Origin: Candidatus Saccharimonadota bacterium
GTDB lineage: Bacteria > Patescibacteriota > Saccharimonadia > Saccharimonadales > Saccharimonadaceae
NCBI GenBank assembly: GCA_017460625.1
Contig: JAFUAT010000006.1
Span: 1-43,470 of the forward strand
Length of the DNA stretch: 43,470 bases
Direction: 5' to 3'
This document shows positions 24,685 through 33,234 of this stretch, piece after piece; position 1 is the stretch's first letter; each line of letters begins with the position of its first letter. The notes below the pieces were generated by a model that worked only from the letters and a program-made list of their open reading frames with translations, made no database searches and was not told the origin of the DNA. The position numbers and the translations under genes were made by a program.

Positions 24685-24760
24685 TGGCAGGGGTGGCAGG
24701 ACTTGAACCCACGACACGCGGTTTTGGAGACCGCTGCTCTACCAACTGAGCTACACCCCT
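24685..24760 (-). tRNA. tRNA-Trp (CCA)
   Basis: 76 nt on the minus strand with encoded CCA. Acceptor AGGGGTG/CACCCCT, D arm AGCTCAGTTGGTAGAGC, anticodon loop CTCCAAA (anticodon CCA), T loop TTCAAGT. Confidence 0.95.
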
Positions 24761-24774
24761 AGGTGCGTAACTTT

Positions 24775-24783
24775 ATTTTAGCA
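24775..24783 (-). promoter_or_regulatory. Extended -10 promoter of tRNA-Trp
   Basis: TGC-TAAAAT on the minus strand, 14 bases before the tRNA 5' end. Confidence 0.5.
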
Positions 24784-24790
24784 CAACTCG

Positions 24791-24799
24791 TGATATAAT
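24791..24799 (+). promoter_or_regulatory. Extended -10 promoter of the deacetylase gene, leaderless spacing
   Basis: TGA-TATAAT, then GAAAGT and the ATG at 24806. The two divergent hexamers (tRNA-Trp and this) are 13 bp apart. Confidence 0.65.
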
Positions 24800-24805
24800 G
24801 AAAGT

Positions 24806-25660
24806 ATGGAGCTTCGGCATTTCAAGGTCAGACTCAGAAAAATTTCTTTTATCGCTCTGATTAGTTGTTTTGTAATTTTACTTGTAACTATGGCGAGTAT
24901 TTTGATTGCTTCTGGTCGGATGGATGGCGATGCAAAGGTAATTGGGAAAGTTGATATTTCAAAAATCCCTTTTGACACCCAGACGGAAGTCAATATTGAA
25001 ATGGATAAGCCTGATGTTGCGATTTCTGAAAATTTTGAACATATAATGGGGACGATTTATTTAACTTTTGATGATGGTCCAGGTGATTATACGGGGAGAT
25101 TGCTCGATATTTTAAAAAAGCATGACGTGAAGGCGACTTTCTTCGTAACTGGTAGAGGTGATGATTCGCTGATTTTGCGCGAGCATAATGAAGGACACAC
25201 CGTCGGACTTCACACTTGGTCGCATGTTTATGAAGATGTGTATCGTAGTGTGGACAGCTATTTTGCTGATTTATACAAGATTCAGGATAGAGTTAAAAGA
25301 ATTACTGGTGTTGAGTCAAAACTGATAAGGTTTCCTGGGGGAAGTTCAAATTTAGTAAGCGCACAGTATGTACGTGGTCTTATGAGTACGCTCACGCGTG
25401 AAGTCGAGGCGCGTGGGTTTTCGTATTTCGATTGGAATGTGGTATCTGGCGACGCGGGTGGAACGTATACGTCGGATGGGGTATATAACAATGTTACTTC
25501 GCGCCTACGGGAAGGGGCAAATGTGGTTTTACAACATGATATAAAAGATTTTTCGGTTGATGCGGTCGATAGAATTATTGAATACGGTAAATCGCACGGG
25601 TTTGATTTTAAACCGCTCGATTCTAATTCGCCAACAATGCACCACGGCGTGAATAATTAA
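24806..25660 (+). CDS. Membrane-anchored polysaccharide deacetylase (NodB/CE4)
   Basis: 284 residues. One N-terminal transmembrane anchor (about 14-36), then the NodB domain: TFDDGPG (metal-binding Asp), GLHTWSH (H-x3-H), RFPGGSSN (R-P motif), FDWNVVSGDA and VLQHD. Such enzymes remove acetyl groups from peptidoglycan GlcNAc or other surface sugars, often giving lysozyme resistance. The substrate is inferred from the family. Confidence 0.93.
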   Translation: MELRHFKVRLRKISFIALISCFVILLVTMASILIASGRMDGDAKVIGKVDISKIPFDTQTEVNIEMDKPDVAISENFEHIMGTIYLTFDDGPGDYTGRLLDILKKHDVKATFFVTGRGDDSLILREHNEGHTVGLHTWSHVYEDVYRSVDSYFADLYKIQDRVKRITGVESKLIRFPGGSSNLVSAQYVRGLMSTLTREVEARGFSYFDWNVVSGDAGGTYTSDGVYNNVTSRLREGANVVLQHDIKDFSVDAVDRIIEYGKSHGFDFKPLDSNSPTMHHGVNN

Positions 25661-25681
25661 ATATAGACAATTTTAAAATTG

Positions 25682-25692
25682 TGATATAAAAT
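25682..25692 (+). promoter_or_regulatory. Extended -10 promoter of the 25702 operon
   Basis: TGATATAAAAT; read as TGA-TATAAA or as TAAAAT two bases on. The leader would be 3-5 bases. Confidence 0.5.
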
Positions 25693-25701
25693 AGAAGTAG
25701 T

Positions 25702-26196
25702 ATGGAAGGTAATAAATCTAAACCAAGAGCTCTTCTCGTCTTTGGAGCGCCGTGTAGTGGGAAATCTACTTTTAGTGAAAAATTCGCTGAGAAGTTTGAT
25801 TTGGCAATTTATGATTTTGAAGAGCTAAAAGCCAAATATCGTTTGACTCGAAAGAATATTTTATTAATTATTAAACTAATTGCTCGGACTGGCAAAACAA
25901 TCATTATCGAAGGTGGTCTTTCTACTGAAAAGGACCGTGAAGAAATTCGTAATTTGCTTAGAGCGGCCGGGTACGAGCCATCACTTATCTGGATTCAAAC
26001 TGATGTTACTACGATTCGTAACCGTTTGAAGGTGCGGTACAAATCCGTTTCAAAAGCAAAGGAAGTTTATGATACTGAGGTGAGCGCAATGGAAGCTCCT
26101 TCGGATTTTGAAGAACCAATTATTCTTTCTGGTAAACATACTTTTGAAACTCAAACAAAGCACGTCCTAGCTGGTCTTGCTGAAGTTTCTCGGTAG
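25702..26196 (+). CDS. Small P-loop kinase-like ATPase
   Basis: 164 residues. Walker A GAPCSGKST (15-23), an aspartate at the end of the next strand (AIYDFEEL), and an IIIEGGLSTEKDREEI stretch fit the zeta-toxin/adenylate-kinase-like AAA_33 type of kinase. An arginine-rich lid (IRNRLKVRYKS) follows. The substrate is unknown. The metalloprotease gene starts five bases after its stop, so they are co-transcribed. Confidence 0.8.
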   Translation: MEGNKSKPRALLVFGAPCSGKSTFSEKFAEKFDLAIYDFEELKAKYRLTRKNILLIIKLIARTGKTIIIEGGLSTEKDREEIRNLLRAAGYEPSLIWIQTDVTTIRNRLKVRYKSVSKAKEVYDTEVSAMEAPSDFEEPIILSGKHTFETQTKHVLAGLAEVSR

Positions 26197-26201
26197 TCGG
26201 T

Positions 26202-26747
26202 ATGCTAATAAAGGACGCAGAATTTGGTGAAGTTTTGGTGCGCAAAAACGCTTGGTCTACGGGTGTAAAATTCTCCGTTTCAACTTCTGGCAGATTGGCG
26301 ATGTCCGTACCAAAACACACACCAGATTTTTTGTTAAAAAGATATTTAAACTCTAATCGTGAAAGGATTCGCGAAAAACTTCCTTTGAAAGATCCAGCCG
26401 AGCAAAGAACTAGAGACTATCAGAAAAAGGTTCTTATGAAAAAGGCTAAAGATTACTTACCCTATCGTTTAGAATATTTTGCAAAATTATATGGTTATTC
26501 ATATGACAAATGTAGATTAACGCATGCAAACACGAGGTGGGGAAGCTGTTCTTCTAAACGAACCATTTCACTAAATATTGGACTAATGAAACTGCCTGAA
26601 CCACTTAGAGATTATGTGATTTTACATGAGCTTGCACATTTAAATCACATGGATCATTCAAAGGCTTTTTGGGCGGAAGTCGAAACGCACGATAAAAATT
26701 ATAAAGCTCATGACAAAAAACTAAAATTATTCAGTCCTGGAGTATAA
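26202..26747 (+). CDS. YgjP/DUF45-type metallopeptidase
   Basis: 181 residues. The DUF45 (M48-like, WLM-related) core: RWGSCSSKRTISLNIGLMKLP followed by VILHELAHLNHMDHSKAFW, giving the zinc motif HELAH and a third ligand in the downstream His. Soluble, no signal peptide, so it acts in the cytoplasm. Second gene of the operon starting at 25702. Confidence 0.9.
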   Translation: MLIKDAEFGEVLVRKNAWSTGVKFSVSTSGRLAMSVPKHTPDFLLKRYLNSNRERIREKLPLKDPAEQRTRDYQKKVLMKKAKDYLPYRLEYFAKLYGYSYDKCRLTHANTRWGSCSSKRTISLNIGLMKLPEPLRDYVILHELAHLNHMDHSKAFWAEVETHDKNYKAHDKKLKLFSPGV

Positions 26748-26773
26748 AAAACTCTAGCTTTTTATTTTGCTTG

Positions 26774-26782
26774 TGGTATAAT
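26774..26782 (+). promoter_or_regulatory. Extended -10 promoter of the sortase gene
   Basis: TGG-TATAAT, 21 bases before the GTG start; the leader carries AAAGGAGGTG. Confidence 0.65.
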
Positions 26783-26803
26783 AGATTCAAAAGGAGGTGC
26801 TAA

Positions 26804-27295
26804 GTGGAGTTAAAGCACAGACGTGATTACCGTAAGGTATTTGTAATATTATATGTATTGGCATTTGCCATATATTTAACCGTTGGTTTACAGCCGGCGG
26901 ACGCTGCACATTATGAGATTTCTGGGAAAATCAGTATTCCTAGTATCAATCTCACATCAAGCGTAACAACGCTTGAATTATCAGACAATCGTCTGAATAC
27001 GCCTGACACAATCGTTGGGAGCTATACTAGAGGGGAAAACAAGACCTTTTTAATCGGGCATTCAAGCACGGTTTTTAAGGACTTATATAAAGTCAAGCCT
27101 GGTGACAAGATTTCCTACGGTGACGTTGAATATACAATTACCAGTCTAGAAACTCTTGCAAAAGACGATATTGACATGAAAAAATTACTTGTCAAAACTA
27201 AAGAAAAAACTTTAGTCATCATGACTTGTGCTGGGGAAAGTCTGGAAGGAAACGACGCTACACACCGTTTGATTGTAACCGCCGTAGCCAAATAA
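26804..27295 (+). CDS. Sortase
   Basis: 163 residues, beginning at GTG behind AAAGGAGGTG. One N-terminal membrane anchor (about 11-30) and a catalytic domain with His86 (LIGHSST), Cys142 (IMTCAG) and Arg155 (THRLIV). Links surface proteins carrying a sorting signal to the wall or to one another. The class is not clear from sequence alone. Convergent with the GH97 gene with only five bases between the stop codons. Confidence 0.92.
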   Translation: MELKHRRDYRKVFVILYVLAFAIYLTVGLQPADAAHYEISGKISIPSINLTSSVTTLELSDNRLNTPDTIVGSYTRGENKTFLIGHSSTVFKDLYKVKPGDKISYGDVEYTITSLETLAKDDIDMKKLLVKTKEKTLVIMTCAGESLEGNDATHRLIVTAVAK

Positions 27296-27300
27296 ATATT

Positions 27301-29262
27301 TTAGATTTTCTTTAGCGAGATTGCAAAACCGCCACCCGGGGCCATATAAATGTCCAGGGTGTCGTTTTTTCCGACATGTTTTTCTGAAATATTGATACCG
27401 AATGGATTGTCGCGGAAGTGCGCATCTTCAGAATCAATATAAAGAAGTGCTTTATATACTCCTTCGTCGAGAAAATCTAAATTGATATGAACGTGACGGC
27501 TAGATGTGTCTGTAACGCCACCAATATACCAATTTGGAGAAAAACGATCTTTTCTTGCCACTACGTAAAAATCTCCGATTTCTCCAGAAAGCGGGATTGT
27601 CTTTTCAAAATTAGTTGGAACTTCTCGTACAAAGTTAAATAGTTCCGGGAAGCGTTCTTCGTAGATGAACGGACGGTCCGCAGCCATTGCCATGCCCGAA
27701 TAGATTGTAACAAAGTAGGCCGCTTGACGGGCAAGAGTCGTAGAGATGTATTTGACGTTATTTTTGATATCAAAAATACCATTTGTATAATCCATTCCGC
27801 CGGAAAGTAGCCGAGTGTAGGGAAGAAAACAGGCGTGGGAAGGTCCAATGGCTCCACCTTCATATTCCTGGCCACGTGCTCCTTCGCGAGTAAGTAGATT
27901 TGGCCAGGTACGCTCCAGACCGGTACCCTTGATCGGTTCATGAATATCTAGACAGATTTTCTTTTTGGCGGCTAGTTCGACAGTTTTTTGATAATGTCTG
28001 ACACCTGCCTGCGAATGATGAAATTCGCGATGGCCATTTATAGTAATCATACTGCCAGCGTAGCCTGTTTTAATATAGTGCACATTGTTTGCAGCATAAT
28101 AATTATAAGCATCTTCGAGCTGATTTTCGTAGTTATCCACGAACCCAACAGTTTCATGATGGCCGACAATTTCAATACCTTTTGCGGTAGCGTATCTCGC
28201 TACTTCTTCTAAGTCGAAATCTGGTGTTGGAACGGTAAATTTATTATTGACACCGTTTTCAAGCCAATTGCCCTCCCATCCTTCATTCCATCCTTCGATT
28301 AATAGGCCTTTAATGCCTAGTCTTACGGCGGCATCAATATATTCTTTGGCGTGGACTGTTGTGGCGCCGTGACGTTCTCCTGGCGCCCAAGTCCATTCAC
28401 CGACATACATTGCCCACCAAATGCCGATAAATTTTAATGTTTCCACCCAGCTAAAATCACCTACAGGCGGGTCATTTAGACAATACATAATGCGATTCGT
28501 GGTAAGTTCGATGGCAGAATCCGCAACCATAATCAGACGCCACGGAGTTTGAAACGGAAGATTTACGTGCGCCTTTGTACCATCAGACAGTGGTGTAATA
28601 TCCGAAAATAGCGCATCTTTTTCGTTTAATTTGATGGTCATGGAACCGTAGTCATAAAGCGCAGCCTCGTGGATTGACAAATAAAATCCGTTTGGAGTTT
28701 TGATAGTCAGCGGAGTATGAACTGATTTTTTTAGATCATAAACATTGGTGCGCTCATAGTTATATTCATAACGATCTGGTTGATAGGCTGGAATTTGCCA
28801 AGCAATGGAATTTAAATCTACATTAAATTCGGTTTGTTCTTCAGCGATGATTATTTTAGAAAAACTGGGCTGAGGTGGAATTTCATAGCGAAATGCTACG
28901 CCGTTATCGTAAACTCGGAACCGCAAAGTAAAAATGCGGCGTTTTTTGGTTGTCTCACCTAAATAAAAAGTAGATTCTGTGTAGGTATTATCTAAAAATC
29001 TGTCTTCGCCCCAGGACATTTCTATGGTTTCTTGATGACGGATGGTGCGACTTCTGATGAGTTTCAAACGGCTTTTTAATGGTTCTTCGCCACAAAGTAG
29101 AATGTCCAAGCGAGATTTATTTACTACTGATTTATTATCTTTGGTGACTGAATAATAAATCTGGCTATTTTTTAATAAAAAGGTACATTTCAGCCTGCCG
29201 TCAGGTGAAATTATGATTTTTTCTGCTTCGTCTTTTTGTAGCCATTTGGCCCACCAATTCAT
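27301..29262 (-). CDS. Glycoside hydrolase family 97 (alpha-glucosidase/alpha-galactosidase type)
   Basis: 653 residues. N-terminal beta-sandwich, central barrel with GERHGATTVHAKEYIDAAVRLGIK-type region, and a long C-terminal beta domain; the overall pattern (YDNGVAFRYEIP near 135, IEGWNEGWEG, LDIHEPIKGTG) is that of SusB-like GH97. No signal peptide: it begins MNWWAKWLQKDE, so it likely acts in the cytoplasm on imported or stored alpha-glucan with the GH57/GT4 pair. TGA-TATAAT lies six bases before the ATG. Confidence 0.9.
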   Translation of the reverse strand: MNWWAKWLQKDEAEKIIISPDGRLKCTFLLKNSQIYYSVTKDNKSVVNKSRLDILLCGEEPLKSRLKLIRSRTIRHQETIEMSWGEDRFLDNTYTESTFYLGETTKKRRIFTLRFRVYDNGVAFRYEIPPQPSFSKIIIAEEQTEFNVDLNSIAWQIPAYQPDRYEYNYERTNVYDLKKSVHTPLTIKTPNGFYLSIHEAALYDYGSMTIKLNEKDALFSDITPLSDGTKAHVNLPFQTPWRLIMVADSAIELTTNRIMYCLNDPPVGDFSWVETLKFIGIWWAMYVGEWTWAPGERHGATTVHAKEYIDAAVRLGIKGLLIEGWNEGWEGNWLENGVNNKFTVPTPDFDLEEVARYATAKGIEIVGHHETVGFVDNYENQLEDAYNYYAANNVHYIKTGYAGSMITINGHREFHHSQAGVRHYQKTVELAAKKKICLDIHEPIKGTGLERTWPNLLTREGARGQEYEGGAIGPSHACFLPYTRLLSGGMDYTNGIFDIKNNVKYISTTLARQAAYFVTIYSGMAMAADRPFIYEERFPELFNFVREVPTNFEKTIPLSGEIGDFYVVARKDRFSPNWYIGGVTDTSSRHVHINLDFLDEGVYKALLYIDSEDAHFRDNPFGINISEKHVGKNDTLDIYMAPGGGFAISLKKI

Positions 29263-29268
29263 AGTTTT

Positions 29269-29277
29269 ATTATATCA
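29269..29277 (-). promoter_or_regulatory. Extended -10 promoter of the GH97 gene, leaderless spacing
   Basis: TGA-TATAAT, then AAAACT and the ATG at 29262 on the minus strand. Confidence 0.65.
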
Positions 29278-29306
29278 TATGAAGTGTTTTTATTTTTTCT
29301 AAATAG

Positions 29307-29315
29307 TGCTATCAT
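29307..29315 (+). promoter_or_regulatory. Extended -10 promoter of the CapA-like gene, leaderless spacing
   Basis: TGC-TATCAT, then AAATGT and the ATG at 29322. Divergent from the GH97 promoter 29 bp away. Confidence 0.55.
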
Positions 29316-29321
29316 AAATGT

Positions 29322-30815
29322 ATGAGTACCCCCAGGAAAAGGAACAGAACGAAATTAATTATTTATCTGTTTAGTTTTGTTATAATCTCTGCTGGGGTTT
29401 TCTTTGGTGTGCAGTTTTTTACAAGGACTGGATTTTTTAAAATTCCAGGAGTTGTCTATTATGATGACAGTTTGAGCTCGGAAGAGATTGAAATTTTTAA
29501 AAATATTTTTAGTGATGATGTAATTCTAGATAAAGACGTGCGGATTAGTGCGAAAAATATTTTGCAACTTGATAGTTTAAAAAATAATGAACATATATAT
29601 AATATATATGTTCCAGTAACGGATTTTTATTCATCTGAATCGAATATCGCTACAAGCAGTGCTGAGCAGGTTTTTGATACTAGTTTTCAAACCGAAAATG
29701 GTTTTTCGTTGATTCCGTTCGACGAGCTTGATTTTACGAGGAAGCTTCTTTCAATCAATGATAATTATTATTTGGATGATTTTAATAGTGGTGCCGTGTT
29801 TAGGGTGATATCTTTTGATTCTGAAAAATACGATGAAGAGATTGAAAAATTAATTTCTAAGACATTTGACAAAGATTTCCCAAAAAAAGACAATGTCCTT
29901 AGTTTTATTCAGACTGGAGTGACTGCCTTGTCTCGCGGCATGAATCGAAAGCTACTTGAAGTCGGCGGTGATGCGACGTTCTTTTCTGAAAAGATTGGCG
30001 ATTTTCTCTCATCTTTTGATTTAACGCACACTTCGAATGAATCTTCTTTTTCTGATTACGCATCTGGGTCTAACATTTGTTCTGATAAAAGATTTATCGA
30101 CACTCTAGAGGCAATAGGACTTGATATTGTTGAACTTACTGGGAATCACAATCAAGATTGTGGTGATGAAGCTGCAATGGAAACGATTGATACTTACCTT
30201 AGCTCGGGGATTAAGATTATTGGTGGTGGTAAGACTGCTGATGAAGCTAAAGAGCCACTTAATATTAGCGAAAAGAACAACAATATAACAATGCTTGCCT
30301 TTAATCTTTCGACCGGCGGAGCAACGCTTGATGATACTCCTGGAGCTAATCAGTACAATGAGGCGGTGGCTGCAGAGCAAATTAAGACTGCAAAAACAAA
30401 CGGAGATTTGGTTATCGTAGATATTCAATATTACGAATGTAGTGCTTATGCGTCTGAATACGAGGATCCAATTTGCGATTATGCAAATTCATCGGCTGGC
30501 GACCAAATTGGTTTCTTTAGACATCTGATTGACCTTGGTGCAGACGTAGTTGTAGGTACCAGCGCGCATCAGCCGCAGACCTTTGAACTATATGGTGATG
30601 GTGTAATTTATTATGGGCTTGGGAATCTTTTCTTTGACCAAATTTGGTGGCCTGGAACAACTAGAAGTTTGATGCTTTCGCATTATGTTCACAACAATAA
30701 ACTTCTTCAGACTAAGATTATTCCGACGGTTTACGATAAAAACATGCAGACCGACTTAATGGATGCAGAAACCACTAAATGGTATATCGAAAGACTTTCT
30801 AAGGCTCGGCCTTAA
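29322..30815 (+). CDS. CapA-family (poly-gamma-glutamate synthesis-like) membrane-anchored phosphoesterase
   Basis: 497 residues. N-terminal anchor (about 12-32), a unique beta-rich part (about 40-190), then the CapA metallophosphatase fold: VGGDATFF, THTSNESSFSD, LDIVELTGNHNQDCG, VDIQYYE and VVGTSAHQPQTFELYGDGVIYYGLGNLFFDQ. The classic first motif G-D-x-M appears here as GGDATFF. It acts outside the membrane; family members take part in capsule or polyglutamate anchoring. The substrate is not known. Confidence 0.88.
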   Translation: MSTPRKRNRTKLIIYLFSFVIISAGVFFGVQFFTRTGFFKIPGVVYYDDSLSSEEIEIFKNIFSDDVILDKDVRISAKNILQLDSLKNNEHIYNIYVPVTDFYSSESNIATSSAEQVFDTSFQTENGFSLIPFDELDFTRKLLSINDNYYLDDFNSGAVFRVISFDSEKYDEEIEKLISKTFDKDFPKKDNVLSFIQTGVTALSRGMNRKLLEVGGDATFFSEKIGDFLSSFDLTHTSNESSFSDYASGSNICSDKRFIDTLEAIGLDIVELTGNHNQDCGDEAAMETIDTYLSSGIKIIGGGKTADEAKEPLNISEKNNNITMLAFNLSTGGATLDDTPGANQYNEAVAAEQIKTAKTNGDLVIVDIQYYECSAYASEYEDPICDYANSSAGDQIGFFRHLIDLGADVVVGTSAHQPQTFELYGDGVIYYGLGNLFFDQIWWPGTTRSLMLSHYVHNNKLLQTKIIPTVYDKNMQTDLMDAETTKWYIERLSKARP

Positions 30816-30847
30816 ATAACGTATAGTTTGTCAAAAATAAACGGTTG

Positions 30848-30856
30848 TGCTATACT
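30848..30856 (+). promoter_or_regulatory. Extended -10 promoter of the 7TM/CAP operon
   Basis: TGC-TATACT followed by a leader with AAGGAGG before the GTG at 30883. Confidence 0.6.
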
Positions 30857-30882
30857 AAAATCATAATAAGGAGGTCATCTAG

Positions 30883-32232
30883 GTGCATTTTATATATGTC
30901 TTAGTCATCGCGGTAGCCGTTTTGACAATTCTTGCGGCTCTAGCACATGTTTTTGGTAGCACTAAAAGCGATAAAATTAACAGTCTTTGGTTTTTGTCTG
31001 CTGCTATCGGTGAAGTAATATGGGCTGTTTCGATTGCGGTATTTTTGTCGCTTGGAAATGGCGAGTTTGATTATCAAATTGCTCCTTGGCTAATTAAGGG
31101 TATTTATATTGGCGCAATTTTAATGGACACATCTATACTTGGCTATGTCTCTTGGAAATATAAAATCGGAAAAGCTTTTACGGCGTTTTTTGCGATTGCA
31201 GGTATTATTCTCGCAGTGGTATTTATTTATGATCCGAGCGTGCTTTATTCGGAAATTTTGCTTGGTGGCGGTTCACCGTCAGTAGTAATCGATATGAGCA
31301 AAGGATTTTATATCGCTTATGAAATATACTTCTGCACTTTGATTCCTGCATTTTGCTTCTTCTTAATTTACAAAATCTTACACACATCTAATAAAAAAGC
31401 TAAAAATGGCTATTTATTCTTCCTGATTGGGCTTGGTGTTGCTGGGCTTCTTTCTGGCGTGTTTGATCTTTTGATGCCACCATTTCGATATGATTTGATT
31501 TGGGTTGGCCCGCTTGCCATCGGATTAACTATTCTTGGATTTTACTTTGCGATTTTGAAATTCAAAATGGTAAATCTTAACACTGGATGGCTCAAAATTA
31601 TGTCTTCCATCGTGCTTATTAGTGGAGCGTTTATTGTTTATCTATTAATTTTCCATTTAGTTTTTTCGGCACTATTTAAAGTTGATAATCCATCTTATCA
31701 AGTGATTCTCCTTAACTTTATAATGATTGCAATTGTGCTTGCACTTGTTCCGGCGTTCTCAGAGATTATGGAGATTACCAAGTCTCTCATTATGACTAAA
31801 CAGATTAATCTCCCTTATATTGTGAAAAAATTATCAAATGTTGGTCGTCGCAAAATTGACTATAAGGATATTTCTGGTTTCCTTTCTGAACATATGCATT
31901 TTTCCTACATCGGTTTTCTAATCAAGGGTAAATTCTATGTAGCTGATGATTGTAAAATTCCAGCGGAGCTAATAACAGAAATTAGTAAACTACCGGCGCC
32001 AGCTCATAGTGTATGGCAAAGTGTTTCGTCCATTTCTAAGAACGCTCTTGACGAGTACGACATTTCTAAAATTGCAGCTATTACCAGCGCCAATGGTGAT
32101 GTTTTAGGGCAAATGGTTTTTGGAAAACCCGTTTCAAAGAGCAATCTTGAACACAAAGATTTGGTTGAAGTCACGATGATCGTAAGTTTAATGGGAACGA
32201 TAATAGAGAATGGCGGCCGCAGCAAGTCTTAG
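30883..32232 (+). CDS. Sensor-like protein: histidine-kinase-type 7TM region plus GAF-like tail, no kinase domain
   Basis: 449 residues from GTG. Eight or so transmembrane segments in residues 1-310, resembling the 7TM N-terminal region of sensor kinases, then a soluble part (about 320-445) with a GAF-like pattern. No H-box, N-box or ATP-binding motif is present, so it cannot be a kinase by itself. It overlaps the CAP-domain gene by 23 bp, so the two are translationally coupled. The function is unknown. Confidence 0.7.
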   Translation: MHFIYVLVIAVAVLTILAALAHVFGSTKSDKINSLWFLSAAIGEVIWAVSIAVFLSLGNGEFDYQIAPWLIKGIYIGAILMDTSILGYVSWKYKIGKAFTAFFAIAGIILAVVFIYDPSVLYSEILLGGGSPSVVIDMSKGFYIAYEIYFCTLIPAFCFFLIYKILHTSNKKAKNGYLFFLIGLGVAGLLSGVFDLLMPPFRYDLIWVGPLAIGLTILGFYFAILKFKMVNLNTGWLKIMSSIVLISGAFIVYLLIFHLVFSALFKVDNPSYQVILLNFIMIAIVLALVPAFSEIMEITKSLIMTKQINLPYIVKKLSNVGRRKIDYKDISGFLSEHMHFSYIGFLIKGKFYVADDCKIPAELITEISKLPAPAHSVWQSVSSISKNALDEYDISKIAAITSANGDVLGQMVFGKPVSKSNLEHKDLVEVTMIVSLMGTIIENGGRSKS

Positions 32233-33172
32233 ACAAACCAAGATGACGATCTTGCTTTCTGTGAATGCAGTAGCAATTTTGCTTGCAGGCGTTTTGATAG
32301 CTGGCGCAATTCTTTTGAACGGTGGTCTAGACTTTAGGGTGGTCGGCGAACGGACCGATGAAGTTTCTGATTCAGCGTCTCAAGACGAACTAATTGGAGC
32401 GGAAACGAATTCTGAAACCGAGCTAACTGATGCACAAAAAAATTATATTACTTCTATCTATGCTACTTCTGCTGGCAATTCGGAGCCGGTTCCTGATGGA
32501 GAACTTTGGGCAGGTGATTCGATAGTGATTTATCAAACCGCAAATATGGATATCTGCGTAGGTGGTGATTTACAGAACCTAGGTCCAATGTATTGGCAGA
32601 CCAGCAATACTGACGTGATTTCTGGTTTTTATTCTAATGCTAGAACATGGCTAGGATATTCAGCTGATACTTGTAGATACCCTATCATAAATGGTGTCGG
32701 CAAAACCACTATTACTGCTGGTACGTATGACGGCACAAGGAGAGATAGTATTGACGTGATTGTAGTAGAAGTACCAGAGGAAAAATGGAAATATGAAGTA
32801 CTTTCTCTTGTGAACCAAGAACGCGTCAGAAATGGATTAGAAAAGCTTACTTGGGGTGAAACTTGCGCAGATGCAGCAGAAATCCGTTCTGAAGAAATCG
32901 TAAAGGTTTATTCGCATACTCGTCCTGACGGTAGTTCTTGGGACACTGCATGTCTTGAACCAAGCGGAGCTTCTACTTATACGGAAGGGGAGAACCTAGT
33001 AGTTGGGAATTCTGCCGTTTCGCCAGAAAGTGCTGTTGCCGCCTGGATGAATTCCGAGAAACACCGAGAAAATATTTTAAATCCTAACTATACTAAACTT
33101 GCCGTTGGTTTTTATTTTGACCCGGATACTAAATACAAAACTCACTGGTCGCAGTATTTCTCAAATTTCTAA
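32210..33172 (+). CDS. Secreted or anchored CAP (SCP/PR1-like) domain protein
   Basis: 320 residues. N-terminal hydrophobic segment (about 12-36), a linker rich in Glu/Thr, a beta-rich Big-2-like region (about 95-190) and a C-terminal CAP domain with LVNQERVRNGLEKLTW, the His of VYSHTRPDGSSW, the Glu of YTEGENLV and HRENILNPNYTKLAVGFYF. Bacterial CAP proteins are common in surface-associated and sporulating bacteria; their substrate is not established. ATG at 32210; a second ATG at 32243 is possible. Confidence 0.88.
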   Translation: MAAAASLRQTKMTILLSVNAVAILLAGVLIAGAILLNGGLDFRVVGERTDEVSDSASQDELIGAETNSETELTDAQKNYITSIYATSAGNSEPVPDGELWAGDSIVIYQTANMDICVGGDLQNLGPMYWQTSNTDVISGFYSNARTWLGYSADTCRYPIINGVGKTTITAGTYDGTRRDSIDVIVVEVPEEKWKYEVLSLVNQERVRNGLEKLTWGETCADAAEIRSEEIVKVYSHTRPDGSSWDTACLEPSGASTYTEGENLVVGNSAVSPESAVAAWMNSEKHRENILNPNYTKLAVGFYFDPDTKYKTHWSQYFSNF

Positions 33173-33190
33173 TAGCTATATTTTAAAACA

Positions 33191-33218
33191 AGAAAAAGCC
33201 CGCTATTAAAGCGGGCTT
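33191..33218 (-). terminator. Intrinsic terminator of the methyltransferase-like gene
   Basis: On the minus strand AAGCCCGC-tttaata-GCGGGCTT is followed by TTTTTCT. It also lies after the CAP gene but has no T tract in that direction. Confidence 0.85.
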
Positions 33219-33234
33219 AGATGTGGGTGGTGGT

